Shown here: piece by piece, positions 25,484 to 34,987 of the stretch | Numbering within the stretch: position 1 is the stretch's first letter | Layout: the number at the start of each line of letters is the position of its first letter | DNA from: WVYX01 sp039586815 | GTDB taxonomy: Bacteria > Gemmatimonadota > Gemmatimonadetes > Gemmatimonadales > GWC2-71-9 | Assembly: GCA_039586815.1 (NCBI GenBank) | Contig: JBDHJR010000016.1 | Coordinates: 1 to 64,000 of the forward strand | Reading direction: 5' to 3' | Length of the DNA stretch: 64,000 nt | The notes under the pieces: generated by a model | The model's input: only the letters and a program-made list of their open reading frames with translations | The model's database searches: none | Told to the model about the DNA's origin: nothing | Made by a program: the position numbers and the translations under genes

Positions 25484-25552
25484 GCTGCCTAGCGGCCCCC
25501 GGTACCGCGCGGTATGATCTGCTCAAAGAGCAACCAGGCACACACCCGAACC

Positions 25553-25921
25553 ATGTTGACACAGCGCCAGGTGTGGGCCGCGCTGCGGGATGCGGATGCC
25601 GAACTGCGCCGGATGGCAGCCGGGGGGTCACCCTCGGCGAAGCACCTCCGGTCAAAATTCGGCGCGCTGCACCGCAGGCTCTATGCAGAGCCCCCAGCGG
25701 GACCCAGCGAAACGATTCAGCGCCTCGCGGCGATGCGCGATGAATGTCGTGCGGAGCTGGCGTCCGTCCGCCAGGCGGTGGAGTTGGCTCTCGACGTCGC
25801 CGAGCAGCGCCGGGAGGACTGGGTGCGCAGAGTGCGTCGCTGGGAGCGGCCCGTCGAATCCTACTTCGTGGTTCCCACTACCTGGTCTGACGCGAGCCGA
25901 TCCACTTCCTCAGCCGAGTAA
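25553..25921 (+). CDS. Hypothetical helical protein
   Basis: A 122-residue frame with strongly GC-biased third positions, which suggests real coding. The frame is open back to an ATG at 25514, so the start is uncertain; 25553 is chosen because the helical part begins there. The sequence is rich in Arg, Glu and Ala (RDADAELRRM, MRDECRAELASVRQAVELAL) and should be mostly helical, perhaps coiled-coil. No family recognised. Its last 61 bases overlap the end of the convergent CoA-transferase gene. Confidence 0.5.
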   Translation: MLTQRQVWAALRDADAELRRMAAGGSPSAKHLRSKFGALHRRLYAEPPAGPSETIQRLAAMRDECRAELASVRQAVELALDVAEQRREDWVRRVRRWERPVESYFVVPTTWSDASRSTSSAE

Positions 25922-27090
25922 CCCAGTAGTCCCTCCAGGATCTCTCGCGTGTGTTGGCCCAGCGCGGGAGAGGGCTGGCTCACGATCTGCGGCGCCGCCG
26001 AGAGGTGTGGTGTCGAGCGGGCGAACGTGTAGCTGCCGACCTCGGGATCGTCGATGTCCACCAGCATCCCGCGGGTGCGGAAGTGCGGATCGGCGAATAC
26101 GTCCTTCGCCGTGTACACGGGGCCGGTGGGCATGCCCGCCTCGTTGAGCGTGTCCACCACTTCCTGCCGGGTCTTGTCGGCCATCCAGTCCTCGATGATC
26201 GGCTGCAGGAAGTCGGCGTTGGCGGCGCGGCTCGTGCCGTCGGCGCTGCGCTCGTCGTCCACCAGGTCGGGGCGCCCCACGGCGGTGGCGAGCCGGCCCC
26301 ACACGATGTCGTCGGGCACGTTGAGCGCCACGTAGCCGTCCTTGCACCTGAACGCGCCGCGCGGCCAGAGGTGCTCCAGCCTGCCGCGCTGCGGCTCCTT
26401 GCCGGTGACCGAATAGAGCGCCACCATCCGCTCGTTCAGCGCGAGCATGTTGTCCGTCAACGACACGTCCACCACCTGGCCCTCGCCCGTGCGCTCCCGC
26501 ATGAACAGCGCCTGCATGATGCCATAGGCGGCGATCATGCCCGAGTAGACGTCGGCCAGGCCGTACAGCGTGAACGTCGGCGGCTTGTCCTCGAACCCGA
26601 TCAGGTCCATCACCCCGCTCATCGCCTCGGCCACGATGTCGAAGGCCGGGCGGTTGGCGTAGTCGCTGCGGTGCCCCTCGAGGCGGCCGAACCCGGATAT
26701 CATCGCGTAGATGATCCGCGGATTGACCGACTTGAGCCCCTCGTAGTCCAGCCCGATCTTGGTCATCGCACCGGGCCTGAGGTTCTCGACCACCACGTCG
26801 GAGACGGCCGCCAGCTGCCGTACTATCTCCCGTCCCTGCTCGGTGCGCACGTTCAGGGCCAGGCTTTTCTTGTTGCGGTTGTAGGCCATGTATCCGAACG
26901 CCTTGCGGGCGTCGTCCCGCTGGGCGAAAGGAGGAATGCTGCGGCGGGGGTCGCCCTTGCCGGGGCGCTCGATCTTGATCACCTCGGCGCCGGCATCGGC
27001 CAGGAGCATGGTGCAGTAGGGGCCGCTCATGTACTGCTCCAGCCCGATCACGCGGATGCCCGAGAGTGGTCGCTGTGCTTGGCCTGTCAC
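25861..27090 (-). CDS. CaiB/BaiF family CoA-transferase (class III)
   Basis: A 409-residue class III CoA-transferase. The GTG at 27090 is chosen because AAGGAG lies 5-6 bases upstream and the family N-terminus (PLSGIRVIGLEQYMSGPYC) starts right after. Conserved stretches include DAGAEVIKIERPGKGDPRR, LALNVRTEQGREI, and NLRPGAMTKIGLDYE. The catalytic Asp of this family is normally in an (R/N)xxFD region; RPAFDIVAEAMSG here supplies it. Such enzymes move CoA between carboxylic acids, often starting degradation. It is the last gene of a thiolase-aminotransferase run, which suggests acyl-CoA or amino-acid carbon catabolism. Substrate unknown. Confidence 0.88.
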   Translation of the reverse strand: MTGQAQRPLSGIRVIGLEQYMSGPYCTMLLADAGAEVIKIERPGKGDPRRSIPPFAQRDDARKAFGYMAYNRNKKSLALNVRTEQGREIVRQLAAVSDVVVENLRPGAMTKIGLDYEGLKSVNPRIIYAMISGFGRLEGHRSDYANRPAFDIVAEAMSGVMDLIGFEDKPPTFTLYGLADVYSGMIAAYGIMQALFMRERTGEGQVVDVSLTDNMLALNERMVALYSVTGKEPQRGRLEHLWPRGAFRCKDGYVALNVPDDIVWGRLATAVGRPDLVDDERSADGTSRAANADFLQPIIEDWMADKTRQEVVDTLNEAGMPTGPVYTAKDVFADPHFRTRGMLVDIDDPEVGSYTFARSTPHLSAAPQIVSQPSPALGQHTREILEGLLGYSAEEVDRLASDQVVGTTK

Positions 27091-27122
27091 GTCTGCTCCT
27101 TCTTCACCCTTCCCGTTCCCGA

Positions 27123-28343
27123 CTACTCGCCGATCCACTCCACCAGAGTGCTGACTCCCATGCCAACCCCCACACACAGCGTCGCCAGTCCGTAGTAGGG
27201 CCGCGACTCTTCAGGCGCGCGGCGCCGCATCTCGTGCAGCAGCGTGACCAGGATGCGGGCGCCGGAGCACCCGGTGGGATGCCCCAGCGCAATGGCCCCC
27301 CCGTTCACGTTGGTGATCTCGGGACGCAGGCCGAGCTTGCGCATCACGCCCAGCGCCTGAGCCGCGAAGGCCTCGTTCAGCTCGATCAGGCCCACCTGCT
27401 CCAAGGTGATCCCGGCCCGCCGCAACAGCTTCTCAGTCGCGGGCACGGGGCCGTAACCCATGACGCCGGGGTCCACGCCGGCCACCGCCGATCCGATCCA
27501 GCGAGCAACGGGCTTGAGCCCCAGCTCCTGGGCCTTCTCGGCGCTCATGAGTAGCAGGGCCGCGGCTCCGTCGTTCACCCCGCTGGAGTTGCCCGCCGTG
27601 ACCGTTCCGCCCTTGCGGAAGGCCGGCTTGAGCCGCGCCAGCTGCTCGGGGCTCGTGTCGGGGCGCGGGTGCTCGTCGGTGTCCACCATGACCGGATCGC
27701 CCTTGCGCTGCGGCACCGGGACGGGAACGACCTCCTGCACGAACTTGCCGCTGTTGATCGCCTCCACCGCGCGGCGGTGGCTCTCCAGCGCGAAGGCGTC
27801 CTGATCCTCGCGCGAGATCCCCATCTCCTCCGCGATGTTCTCGGCCGTTTCGCCCAGGCTCACGATGGGATAGAGCTCGTCCATGCGGGGGTTGTTGAAG
27901 CGCCACCCCACGGTGGTGTCCCACATGGTCCAGTGCCCCATGGGTTGTGCTCGCTCGGGCTTGGGGATAGCCCAGGGCGCCCGGCTCATGCATTCCACAC
28001 CGGCGCCCACGAATACGTCGCCCTCGCCGGCGATGATGGCCTTGGCGGCCTGGTTCACCGCCTCGAGGGCCGACGAGCAGTTGCGGTTCACCGTGACCCC
28101 GGGTACCTCGACCGGCCAGCCCGCCAGCAGCACGGCCATGCGGGCCACGTCGCGGTTGTCCTCCCCCGCCTGGTTGCCGCAGCCGGCATACACGTCGTCG
28201 ATCAGGGAAGGGTCGAGCCCCACGCGCTGCACCAGGCCTTGGAGGACCTGGGCCAGGAGGTCGTCGGGGCGCACGCTCGAGAGGGAGCCATTGTGCCGCC
28301 CGATCGGTGAGCGGACGCCGTCCACGATCACGACATCTCTCAT
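27123..28343 (-). CDS. Acetyl-CoA acetyltransferase / 3-ketoacyl-CoA thiolase
   Basis: A 406-residue thiolase. The acylated Cys is C89 in NRNCSSALEAV. The C-terminal catalytic His is in GGAIALGHPTGCSGAR and the proton-donor Cys in LCVGVGMG, so all three catalytic residues are present. It cleaves or forms 3-ketoacyl-CoA. It lies 15 bases after the aminotransferase gene and 32 before the CoA-transferase, all on the minus strand. Confidence 0.93.
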   Translation of the reverse strand: MRDVVIVDGVRSPIGRHNGSLSSVRPDDLLAQVLQGLVQRVGLDPSLIDDVYAGCGNQAGEDNRDVARMAVLLAGWPVEVPGVTVNRNCSSALEAVNQAAKAIIAGEGDVFVGAGVECMSRAPWAIPKPERAQPMGHWTMWDTTVGWRFNNPRMDELYPIVSLGETAENIAEEMGISREDQDAFALESHRRAVEAINSGKFVQEVVPVPVPQRKGDPVMVDTDEHPRPDTSPEQLARLKPAFRKGGTVTAGNSSGVNDGAAALLLMSAEKAQELGLKPVARWIGSAVAGVDPGVMGYGPVPATEKLLRRAGITLEQVGLIELNEAFAAQALGVMRKLGLRPEITNVNGGAIALGHPTGCSGARILVTLLHEMRRRAPEESRPYYGLATLCVGVGMGVSTLVEWIGE

Positions 28344-28358
28344 TTGTCTCAGCCGGTG

Positions 28359-29744
28359 CTATACGATTGCCAGCTCGGGGCGATGCAAGGAGTACTCGGA
28401 TTCCTTCTCGAGGTCGGCGATGAACTCGCCGAGGCGCTGCGCCACCTGCTGCAGGCGCGGATGGTGGTTCTGGATGAACCGCTCCGGGTCTTGATCCTGC
28501 TGGAACGCGGCCAGCAGGGCGTCGGCCTTCTCGTCGGTGGCTGCGTCGATATAGGAGGAGGAGATCCGCAGACACAGATCCTGCGCCGAATGGAACGCGG
28601 AGCCTGGCAGGGTGGCGATCTCGTAGTTCTCCAGGAGATACAGTGCCAGGTCGTCGTCGGTGTGCACTCCCCGCGCCGCCAGCGGCTCGCGCCACTTCTC
28701 GAAGCGGGGGAACACGTAGAACGCGCCGGTCGGCTCGACGCAGGGGATCCCCAGGCGCTGCATGATCCGGTACAGGTAGCGGGTACGGCAGGCGTGCATG
28801 CGCCTGCAGAGATCGATGTACTCCTCGATGTCGGGATCGTCGCTATAGGCGACCAGCGCCGCGTACTGCACCGGCGCCGTCACGCTGGTCCAGATGTTGG
28901 ACGCGATGTTTGATATGGCGTGCGCCAGCGCCCGGCCGCCGTTCTCGCGCGGGAGGATGGCCGTGCCGACGCGCCAGCCTCCCAGCGGGAGGCTCTTGCT
29001 CAGCCCGCCGAAGACCACGGTGCCCTCGGGGTAGTGCTTCGCCACCGAGACGTGGGGGATGCTGGTGAAAGCCGTGAGCGCATAGATCTCGTCGCTCAGC
29101 ACCATCAGCTCGTGCTCCCGGGCGAAGCCGGCGAGGGCCTCCACCTTCTCCGGGCTCGTCATGGTGCCGGTGGGGTTCTTGGGGCTGTTCGTGACGAAGA
29201 CCTCGGGGTTCCCCCAGTGTTGCCGCGACTCGTGGATCCGGGCCTCCAGCTCATCCAGCTCGAGCTCGTAGTTCGTCTCGGGCCGGGTGGGGACGAACGT
29301 GACCGGCTTGCCCAGGATGTGGGCCTGCGGGGCGTAGGAGACCCACGACGGCTGGGGCAGGATGACCTCCTCGCCCAACGCCATCAGGCAGGAGAAGATC
29401 AGCGACTTGCTGCCCGGCCCGACCACAACCTGATCGGGCTCGACGTCGAGGCCGAACCGCCGGGCGTAGTGCTCAGCGATCGCCCGGCGCAGCTCGGCGA
29501 TGCCGAGGGGATGCGTGTAGCTCCGCTTGTGGGCGTGGGCGCCGAGTGCCTCGGCGATCTTGGGGTGCACCGGAAAGCGCGACTCGCCGAACGCCAGGTG
29601 GTACACGTTCTGGCCAGCGGCCCACATCTCGCGGACCCGGTCGTTGATGGCGATGGTGGCTGATGCCTTGAGCCCGCGGATGCCGGCCCGAGAGAAGCGG
29701 ATGGGTTTGAAGCGCTCGACCACTGGCGGTTGTGCCTCCGGCAC
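28359..29744 (-). CDS. PLP-dependent class I/II aminotransferase
   Basis: A 461-residue fold-type I aminotransferase. The PLP Lys is in FGGLSKSLPLGGWRVG; NSPKNPTGT and VLSDEIYALTAF are the Asn and Asp/Tyr cofactor contacts, and LCLRISSS holds the carboxylate-binding Arg. About 60 residues longer than typical AspC-like enzymes, with a helical C-terminal extension (about 400-461). The acceptor amino acid cannot be read from sequence. Leads the minus-strand run with thiolase and CoA-transferase. Confidence 0.88.
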   Translation of the reverse strand: MPEAQPPVVERFKPIRFSRAGIRGLKASATIAINDRVREMWAAGQNVYHLAFGESRFPVHPKIAEALGAHAHKRSYTHPLGIAELRRAIAEHYARRFGLDVEPDQVVVGPGSKSLIFSCLMALGEEVILPQPSWVSYAPQAHILGKPVTFVPTRPETNYELELDELEARIHESRQHWGNPEVFVTNSPKNPTGTMTSPEKVEALAGFAREHELMVLSDEIYALTAFTSIPHVSVAKHYPEGTVVFGGLSKSLPLGGWRVGTAILPRENGGRALAHAISNIASNIWTSVTAPVQYAALVAYSDDPDIEEYIDLCRRMHACRTRYLYRIMQRLGIPCVEPTGAFYVFPRFEKWREPLAARGVHTDDDLALYLLENYEIATLPGSAFHSAQDLCLRISSSYIDAATDEKADALLAAFQQDQDPERFIQNHHPRLQQVAQRLGEFIADLEKESEYSLHRPELAIV

Positions 29745-29886
29745 CGTGGGCCGAGTGGCCCATTAGCTGGGGAAGCCCACGAATTCTGGGGCAGGATAGA
29801 CGGTTCCGGTCAATTGAGCAAGACTGGGAGCCCGGGGCCGTGCGGCGCGTCACGCTCTTGGAGCCCTGTCCAGGCCCGAATGACAA

Positions 29887-29916
29887 GCGCCCCGCAGGCA
29901 TACGGCTGCGGGGCGC
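29887..29916 (-). terminator. Terminator of the sod/beta-barrel transcript
   Basis: A perfect 11-bp stem (29887-29897 with 29906-29916), 8-nt loop, about 35 bases past the stop of the minus-strand beta-barrel gene. A weakly T-rich stretch (TTGTCATT) follows on the minus strand. The remaining 29745-29886 stretch holds no gene that I can see. Confidence 0.75.
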
Positions 29917-29950
29917 GATACGTCGGGATGCGGTGCCGCTCACGGGAGCG

Positions 29951-30562
29951 CTAGTAGGGGATCACGAAGCCCAGTCCCATCCGGAAGGCGAACTCCAGCT
30001 TGAGGCCGTAGAACTCGACGTCCAGCGAGTTGAGGCGCCACAGCCAGAAGTCGAACTCGAATAAGAGCACGCCGAACGATGTGATGCGGTTGATGCCGAG
30101 GCCGCCGCGCCCCGTGAAGTCTGTGGACGTGCCGTCTCCCGCCGCGAGCGCGGAGTCCTGGGGCGTGGTAGTCACGACCCCCGCGCCCAGGTACCCATAG
30201 GGCACCCACCCGTTTGCCAGGGGCCAGCCGTACAGCAGGTCCCCCACGAAGTACGTGCGGGTCACCCGGGGATCTTCCAGGTCGAGCGTGTTGCCGATGA
30301 TCTGGGTCTTCGTAGTCAGGAAGCTGCCGCGCAGGGCGAGCTTCTCGCCCAGCTGCCACGCAAGGCCGGCGCCCCAGTTCCACTCGGCGGTGAACTTGTC
30401 CAGGTTCTCGGTGTTGAGGTCGGTGAGCGGCAGCCAGCGACCGCCCTGGACGTACGGCACGAACGCCTTGGTCTGCGCGGGCGCCGGCCCGGCCGCGCCA
30501 CCGAGCAGCAGCGCGGCCAGGGCGAGCCCGGATAGTGCGGAGCGCTTAGCCGGCCTGGTCAA
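29951..30562 (-). CDS. Outer-membrane beta-barrel protein
   Basis: A 203-residue exported protein with a signal ending GPAPAQ and then alternating aromatic/hydrophobic strands (WNWGAGLAWQLG, LALRGSFLTT, WVPYGYLGAGV, VEFYGLKLEFAFRMGLGF), consistent with a small 8-stranded outer-membrane barrel. No enzymatic motif. It overlaps the end of the superoxide dismutase gene by 17 bases and is likely translated from the same message. Confidence 0.7.
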   Translation of the reverse strand: MTRPAKRSALSGLALAALLLGGAAGPAPAQTKAFVPYVQGGRWLPLTDLNTENLDKFTAEWNWGAGLAWQLGEKLALRGSFLTTKTQIIGNTLDLEDPRVTRTYFVGDLLYGWPLANGWVPYGYLGAGVVTTTPQDSALAAGDGTSTDFTGRGGLGINRITSFGVLLFEFDFWLWRLNSLDVEFYGLKLEFAFRMGLGFVIPY

Positions 30563-31154
30563 ACCGTTTCGCCACCTCGTCCCAATTGACCACGTTCCAC
30601 CACGCCGCGATGTAGTCCGGCCGGCGGTTCTGATAATTCAGATAGTACGCGTGCTCCCACACGTCCAGTCCCAGGACCGGGGTCCTCCCCTCCATGAGGG
30701 GACTGTCCTGATTTGCGGTGCTCATCACGGCGAGCTTGCCGCCGTCCACCGTGAGCCACGCCCAGCCACTGCCGAAGCGCGTGGCTGCCGCGTCGGAGAA
30801 CTTCTGCTTGAACGTGTCGAAGTCTCCGAAGCTGGCGTCGATGGCGTCGCCCAGGTTGCCGCCGGGCGTGCCGCCGCCGTTCGGTCCCATGAGGGTCCAG
30901 AACAGCGAGTGGTTGGCGTGTCCGCCGCCGTTGTTGCGCACCGCCGTGCGGATGCCCTCGGGCACGGAGGCCAGGTCGGCGATCAGGTCCTCTACCGACT
31001 TGCCCTGCAGGTCGGGGTGCTTCTCCAGCGCGCCGTTCAGCTTGGCTACGTAGCCGGCGTGGTGCTTGGAGTGGTGGATCTCCATCGTGCGCGCGTCGAT
31101 GTGCGGCTCGAGGGCGTCATGTGCGTACGGGAGGTTCGGGAGGTCGTGCGCCAT
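30546..31154 (-). CDS. sodA: Superoxide dismutase, Mn type
   Basis: A 202-residue Fe/Mn SOD. ATG 31154 gives the standard N-terminus (HDLPNLPYAHDALEPHID). Metal ligands: His in EIHHSKHH, His in GGHANHSLFW, and Asp and His in DVWEHAYY. The GGHANH stretch and the Gln in TANQDSPL are features of Mn rather than Fe forms. It removes superoxide in the cytoplasm. Divergent from the histidine kinase gene at 31269. Confidence 0.93.
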   Translation of the reverse strand: MAHDLPNLPYAHDALEPHIDARTMEIHHSKHHAGYVAKLNGALEKHPDLQGKSVEDLIADLASVPEGIRTAVRNNGGGHANHSLFWTLMGPNGGGTPGGNLGDAIDASFGDFDTFKQKFSDAAATRFGSGWAWLTVDGGKLAVMSTANQDSPLMEGRTPVLGLDVWEHAYYLNYQNRRPDYIAAWWNVVNWDEVAKRFDQAG

Positions 31155-31268
31155 GTGGAAATGCTCCTTGCGTTGCGACGATTGTCTGCGTGGCTGATTA
31201 ATAAGGCATGGGCGGCTGGCGAGCACAAGTCACTTGTCGCGGCGCCGGTCGGTCCATACGTTCTCGAC

Positions 31269-32858
31269 ATGTCGACGGCCGAAGAGACGGTGCAGGAGCC
31301 GCTGAGCGAGGAGGGGCTCCGCATCATCGCCGATGTGGCGGGATACCTCGCGGCAGGGCTGGGGTCGGAGGATGTGCTCACCAGGGTCGCCGGCGTGCTG
31401 GCGCGGGGGCTCAAGTCGGACGAGTGCCGCGTGTGGGTGCGCACCGCCGAGGGCACCGGATACCGGGCCATCGTGGGCGAAGGCATCCCGGTTCCCGACG
31501 ACCTTGCCGCCGAAGAGGCGGGTGCCTGGCTCAGCGGCGACGAGCCGGTCCAACGGGAGCATGACCGCTGGAGGCTGCGGTTCCCGCTGCGCTACGAGGG
31601 AGAGCTGCTCGGCGTGCTCGAGGCGACGGTGGCCGAAGGCCCCGCAGCGGCCACGCTGAAGACCGTCGTGGGCGCCGTGGCGAACGTCCTCTCGCCCCTC
31701 ATCGCCTCGTTCGAGCTGTCGGAGGATCTCGCGAGCGAGGTCGCGGCGCGCACTCGGGAGATCGAGTCGCAGCGCCGCTTCACCTCCAAGATCATCGACT
31801 CACTTCCCGTCGGTCTGTACGTCGTCGACCACGAGTACCGCATCCAGGCCTGGAACCGCAAGCGCGAGACGGGCACGCGGGGCATGGATCGCGGCGAGGT
31901 GCTGGGGCGCACGGTGTTCGAGGTGCTGCACCGCCAGCCCAGAGTGCTGCTCAAGCGGGAGTTCGACCGGGCGTTCTCGACCGGGCAGATGGAGCAGATG
32001 GAGACGGAGTCCACCGCCTCGGGCGAGGCCCGCAACTACCGGGTGACGAAGATTCCGATGCGGCTGCACGACGAAGACGTGAGCCACGTCATCACGATCG
32101 GTGAGGACATCACCGACTGGAAGCGCGCCCAGCAACAGGTGTCTCACTCGGAGAAGCTCGCTGCAGTTGGCCAGCTCGCCGCCGGGGTGATGCACGAGAT
32201 CAACAACCCACTCGCGACCATCGGGGCGTGCGTCGAGGCGCTCACGCTGCGGGCGGAGGAGCTGTCGCAGGCCGATCGGCAGGGGCACGAGGAGTACCTA
32301 CGGATCATCGAATCGGAGCTGGCGCGCTGCAAGTCGATCGTGGACGGGCTGCTCGACTTCTCGCGGCCCAAGACGCGGGTGAAGAAGCCGGCGGACCTCA
32401 ACCAGGTCGTCGAGGACGCGCTGTTCCTCGTCAAGCACCACTCCAAGTTCAAGGCAATTACGCTGGAGCGGGAGCTCGAGGCGGACCTGCCCGAGATCCA
32501 GGCCAACGCCGAGCAGCTGATCCAGGTCTTCCTTTCTCTGTTGCTGAACGCGATCGACGCGATGGAGGGCAAGGGCGTGCTCACGGTGCGCACGTCGGTC
32601 AGCCCGGAGCGCAGCGATGAAGTCGTGGTCGAGCTCACCGACACCGGCATGGGTATTCCGCGCGAGGACATCGTCAAGATCTTCGAGCCCTTCTACACCA
32701 CCAAGCTGCCGGGGCAGGGGACCGGGCTGGGGCTCTCCATCTGCTACGGCATCGTGCAGGAGCACGGAGGCCGCATCCTGGTGGATTCGCAGCTGGGACA
32801 GGGGTCCGTCTTCCGGGTAGTACTCCCCATGGGACACACGGAGGGAGAGCAGGCGTGA
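31269..32858 (+). CDS. Soluble sensor histidine kinase (GAF-PAS-HisKA-HATPase)
   Basis: A 529-residue kinase without membrane spans. A GAF-like domain (about 10-150) and a PAS domain (about 180-295, KIIDSLPVGLYVVDHEYRI) precede the phosphoacceptor helix with H309 in GVMHEINNPLATIG, then N and G boxes (LLLNAIDAM, DTGMGIP, GTGLGLSI). The HEINNP form is typical of NtrB-like kinases. ATG 31269 is chosen; the frame is open far upstream but without coding character. Its stop overlaps the GTG of the response regulator gene, so they are coupled. Confidence 0.9.
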   Translation: MSTAEETVQEPLSEEGLRIIADVAGYLAAGLGSEDVLTRVAGVLARGLKSDECRVWVRTAEGTGYRAIVGEGIPVPDDLAAEEAGAWLSGDEPVQREHDRWRLRFPLRYEGELLGVLEATVAEGPAAATLKTVVGAVANVLSPLIASFELSEDLASEVAARTREIESQRRFTSKIIDSLPVGLYVVDHEYRIQAWNRKRETGTRGMDRGEVLGRTVFEVLHRQPRVLLKREFDRAFSTGQMEQMETESTASGEARNYRVTKIPMRLHDEDVSHVITIGEDITDWKRAQQQVSHSEKLAAVGQLAAGVMHEINNPLATIGACVEALTLRAEELSQADRQGHEEYLRIIESELARCKSIVDGLLDFSRPKTRVKKPADLNQVVEDALFLVKHHSKFKAITLERELEADLPEIQANAEQLIQVFLSLLLNAIDAMEGKGVLTVRTSVSPERSDEVVVELTDTGMGIPREDIVKIFEPFYTTKLPGQGTGLGLSICYGIVQEHGGRILVDSQLGQGSVFRVVLPMGHTEGEQA

Positions 32859-33526
32859 AGGTCCTCGTGGTCGAGGACGACCACACCGTCGGAAAGTTCG
32901 TCCGGCGCGGGCTCGAGGAACAGCGCTATCACGTCGATCTGGTGGATGATGGGCTCGAGGGGCTGGAGCGGGCATCGGCCTCGAGCTACGACGTGATCGT
33001 GCTGGATCTGCGGCTCCCCGGCATGTCGGGGGTGGAGGTGCTCCGCACCCTGCGCGATCGGGGGATCACGACGCCGGTGTTGGTGCTGACGGCGCAGGAC
33101 GCAGTGGAGTCGAAGGTGCAGGCGCTGCGCACCGGGGCCGACGACTACGTCACCAAGCCGTTCGCCTTCGAGGAGCTGCTGGCGCGGGTCGAGGCCCTGG
33201 GGCGGCGACCCCGGGAGATTGCCCCGCCTGTGCTGACCGTGGCGGATCTGACCATCGACACCGGGAAGCACGAGGTACGGCGCGGCAAGCGCGAGATCGA
33301 ACTCACCCCCAAGGAATACACCGTGCTGGAGTACCTGGCCCGCAACGCCGGCCGGGTTATGTCCCGCACCCTGATCACCGAGTACGCCTGGGACTATCAC
33401 TTCGATCCCGGCACCAACATCGTGGACGTCGTGATCAACCGCCTGCGCAAGAAGCTGGACCACGGCTTCAAGCCCAAGCTGATCCATACGATCCGCGGCG
33501 TTGGTTACGTGCTCAAGGCGGACTAG
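32855..33526 (+). CDS. OmpR/PhoB-family response regulator
   Basis: A 223-residue regulator. The receiver domain has acidic pair E8-D9 (VVEDDH), phosphoacceptor D51 (VLDLRLPG), T79-region VLTAQD and the KPF Lys. The C-terminal winged helix (about 125-223) includes ELTPKEYTVLEYLARNAGRV and VINRLRKKLD. GTG start overlapping the kinase stop. It sits between two kinase genes and may be served by both. Confidence 0.93.
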   Translation: MKVLVVEDDHTVGKFVRRGLEEQRYHVDLVDDGLEGLERASASSYDVIVLDLRLPGMSGVEVLRTLRDRGITTPVLVLTAQDAVESKVQALRTGADDYVTKPFAFEELLARVEALGRRPREIAPPVLTVADLTIDTGKHEVRRGKREIELTPKEYTVLEYLARNAGRVMSRTLITEYAWDYHFDPGTNIVDVVINRLRKKLDHGFKPKLIHTIRGVGYVLKAD

Positions 33527-33532
33527 GAACCC

Positions 33533-34987
33533 GTGCAGACCATCCGTGAGCGCTTTGCCGTCGGCTACGCCATGGCGCTGGGCGCCACGATCGTTCTGTT
33601 CGGCGCAATCATCTACTTCGTGCAGGGCTCGCAGGTATTCGCCGAGCTGGACAGCCGCGTGCGGGTGGAGTCGGACCTGATCGCGGCCATCCTCGGGGAG
33701 TCCTACCGCGCCCGCGACACTGTGGTGGTGCGCCACGCCCAGACCGGCAGCCTGGTGCTCACGCCCGACGTGGCGTCGCTGTTGGAGGGCGTGCCGGGCT
33801 ACGTCATCGTCGTCGGGCAGGGGCGTACGCTGATCCACCTGTCGGCCGATGCCAGGGCGCTTCCCTTCGCCGCGGCCCAGGCACTGATTGACGTGGCCGT
33901 GCAACCCGACACCACCGGGCGCTTCGGGCTGGTGAATCTCCCGGCTCCCCTCGGGCCGGTGCGTTACTTCGTGCGACCCATTTCCGAAGCCGGTCCCGAG
34001 GTCACCGCGGTGGTGTCCGGCGCTCCCACCTCGGGGTTCGTGGTGAGCCCACCCCGGTTGCTTACCGCCATGCTCTGGACCGCGCCGTTCGTGATAGCGG
34101 CCTCGATCCTCATCGGGTACCTGCTGGTGGGCCGGACCTTGCGCCCGGTCAATCAGATCGTGGATGAGGTGGAAGCGATCACCGACGGCCGCAGCCTGCA
34201 CCGCCGCCTGGCGGAGCCCAGCAGCGAGGACGAGCTCGGCCGCCTGTCCAGAACCCTGAACGCGATGCTGGCGAGGCTGGAGCGGAGCTTCCATCTGCTG
34301 CGCCGCTTCACCGCCGACGCGAGCCACGAGCTCAAGACGCCGCTCACCGTGCTGCGGTCCGGCATCGAGCGGTCAATCACTCACCCCGAAACGCCGGCCG
34401 ACATCATGGCCATGCTGGAGGAGACCCTGTTCGAGGTGAACCGCATGGCGGAGCTGGTGGACTCGCTCCTCACGCTGGCCCGGGCCGACGAAGGGCGCGC
34501 GCCACTCCATCTCGACGAGCTGGATCTGCGCGACCTGCTGTCCGAGGTGGCCGAAACTGCGGGCATTCTGGGCGAGCAGGCGGGTGTGGAGGTGGAGGTC
34601 AAAGTGCCGTCCGAGGAGGTGCTCATGCGGGTGGACCGCGGCCGCGTGCGCCAGCTGCTCATGAACCTGCTCACCAACGCGGTCAAGTACACAGCCCCGG
34701 GCGGGAATGTGTGGATCGACGCGGCGCGCGACGACGGCCGGGTCATCATCACGGTGCGCGACGCCGGGATCGGGATCGCCCCCGGCGACCTGCCGCACAT
34801 CTTCGACCGCTTCTGGCGGGCCGATCCGGCCCGCAGCCGCACCGGGACCCGGCCAGGTGTGGGGTTGGGGCTTGCCATCTGCAAGTGGGTCGCGGAGGCA
34901 CACGGCGGTTCAATAGAGGCGCAGAGCCGCGCGGGGCGGGGAACGACCTTCACGGTCTCGCTGCCCGTGGGCTTAGACCAGGAGTAG
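33533..34987 (+). CDS. Membrane sensor histidine kinase (HAMP-HisKA-HATPase)
   Basis: A 484-residue kinase from a GTG start. Two membrane spans (about 10-32 and 182-205) flank a periplasmic sensor region of about 150 residues. HAMP follows, then H265 in DASHELKTPLTVLRSG, and N/G boxes (NLLTNAVKYTAPGGNV, DAGIGIAPGDLPHIF, GVGLGLAI). This is the EnvZ/CusS-like architecture normally paired with OmpR-type regulators such as the gene just upstream. It is followed by 184 bases without a gene, then by tonB. Confidence 0.92.
   Translation: MQTIRERFAVGYAMALGATIVLFGAIIYFVQGSQVFAELDSRVRVESDLIAAILGESYRARDTVVVRHAQTGSLVLTPDVASLLEGVPGYVIVVGQGRTLIHLSADARALPFAAAQALIDVAVQPDTTGRFGLVNLPAPLGPVRYFVRPISEAGPEVTAVVSGAPTSGFVVSPPRLLTAMLWTAPFVIAASILIGYLLVGRTLRPVNQIVDEVEAITDGRSLHRRLAEPSSEDELGRLSRTLNAMLARLERSFHLLRRFTADASHELKTPLTVLRSGIERSITHPETPADIMAMLEETLFEVNRMAELVDSLLTLARADEGRAPLHLDELDLRDLLSEVAETAGILGEQAGVEVEVKVPSEEVLMRVDRGRVRQLLMNLLTNAVKYTAPGGNVWIDAARDDGRVIITVRDAGIGIAPGDLPHIFDRFWRADPARSRTGTRPGVGLGLAICKWVAEAHGGSIEAQSRAGRGTTFTVSLPVGLDQE

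Noticed and set aside
30255..31268. N-terminal extension of the GAF-PAS kinase by over 300 codons
   Set aside because: The region is occupied by sodA and the barrel gene on the other strand; coding character starts only at 31269.
32744..34327. 527-codon minus-strand frame opposite the two-component genes
   Set aside because: Covers parts of three well-supported genes and has no domain.
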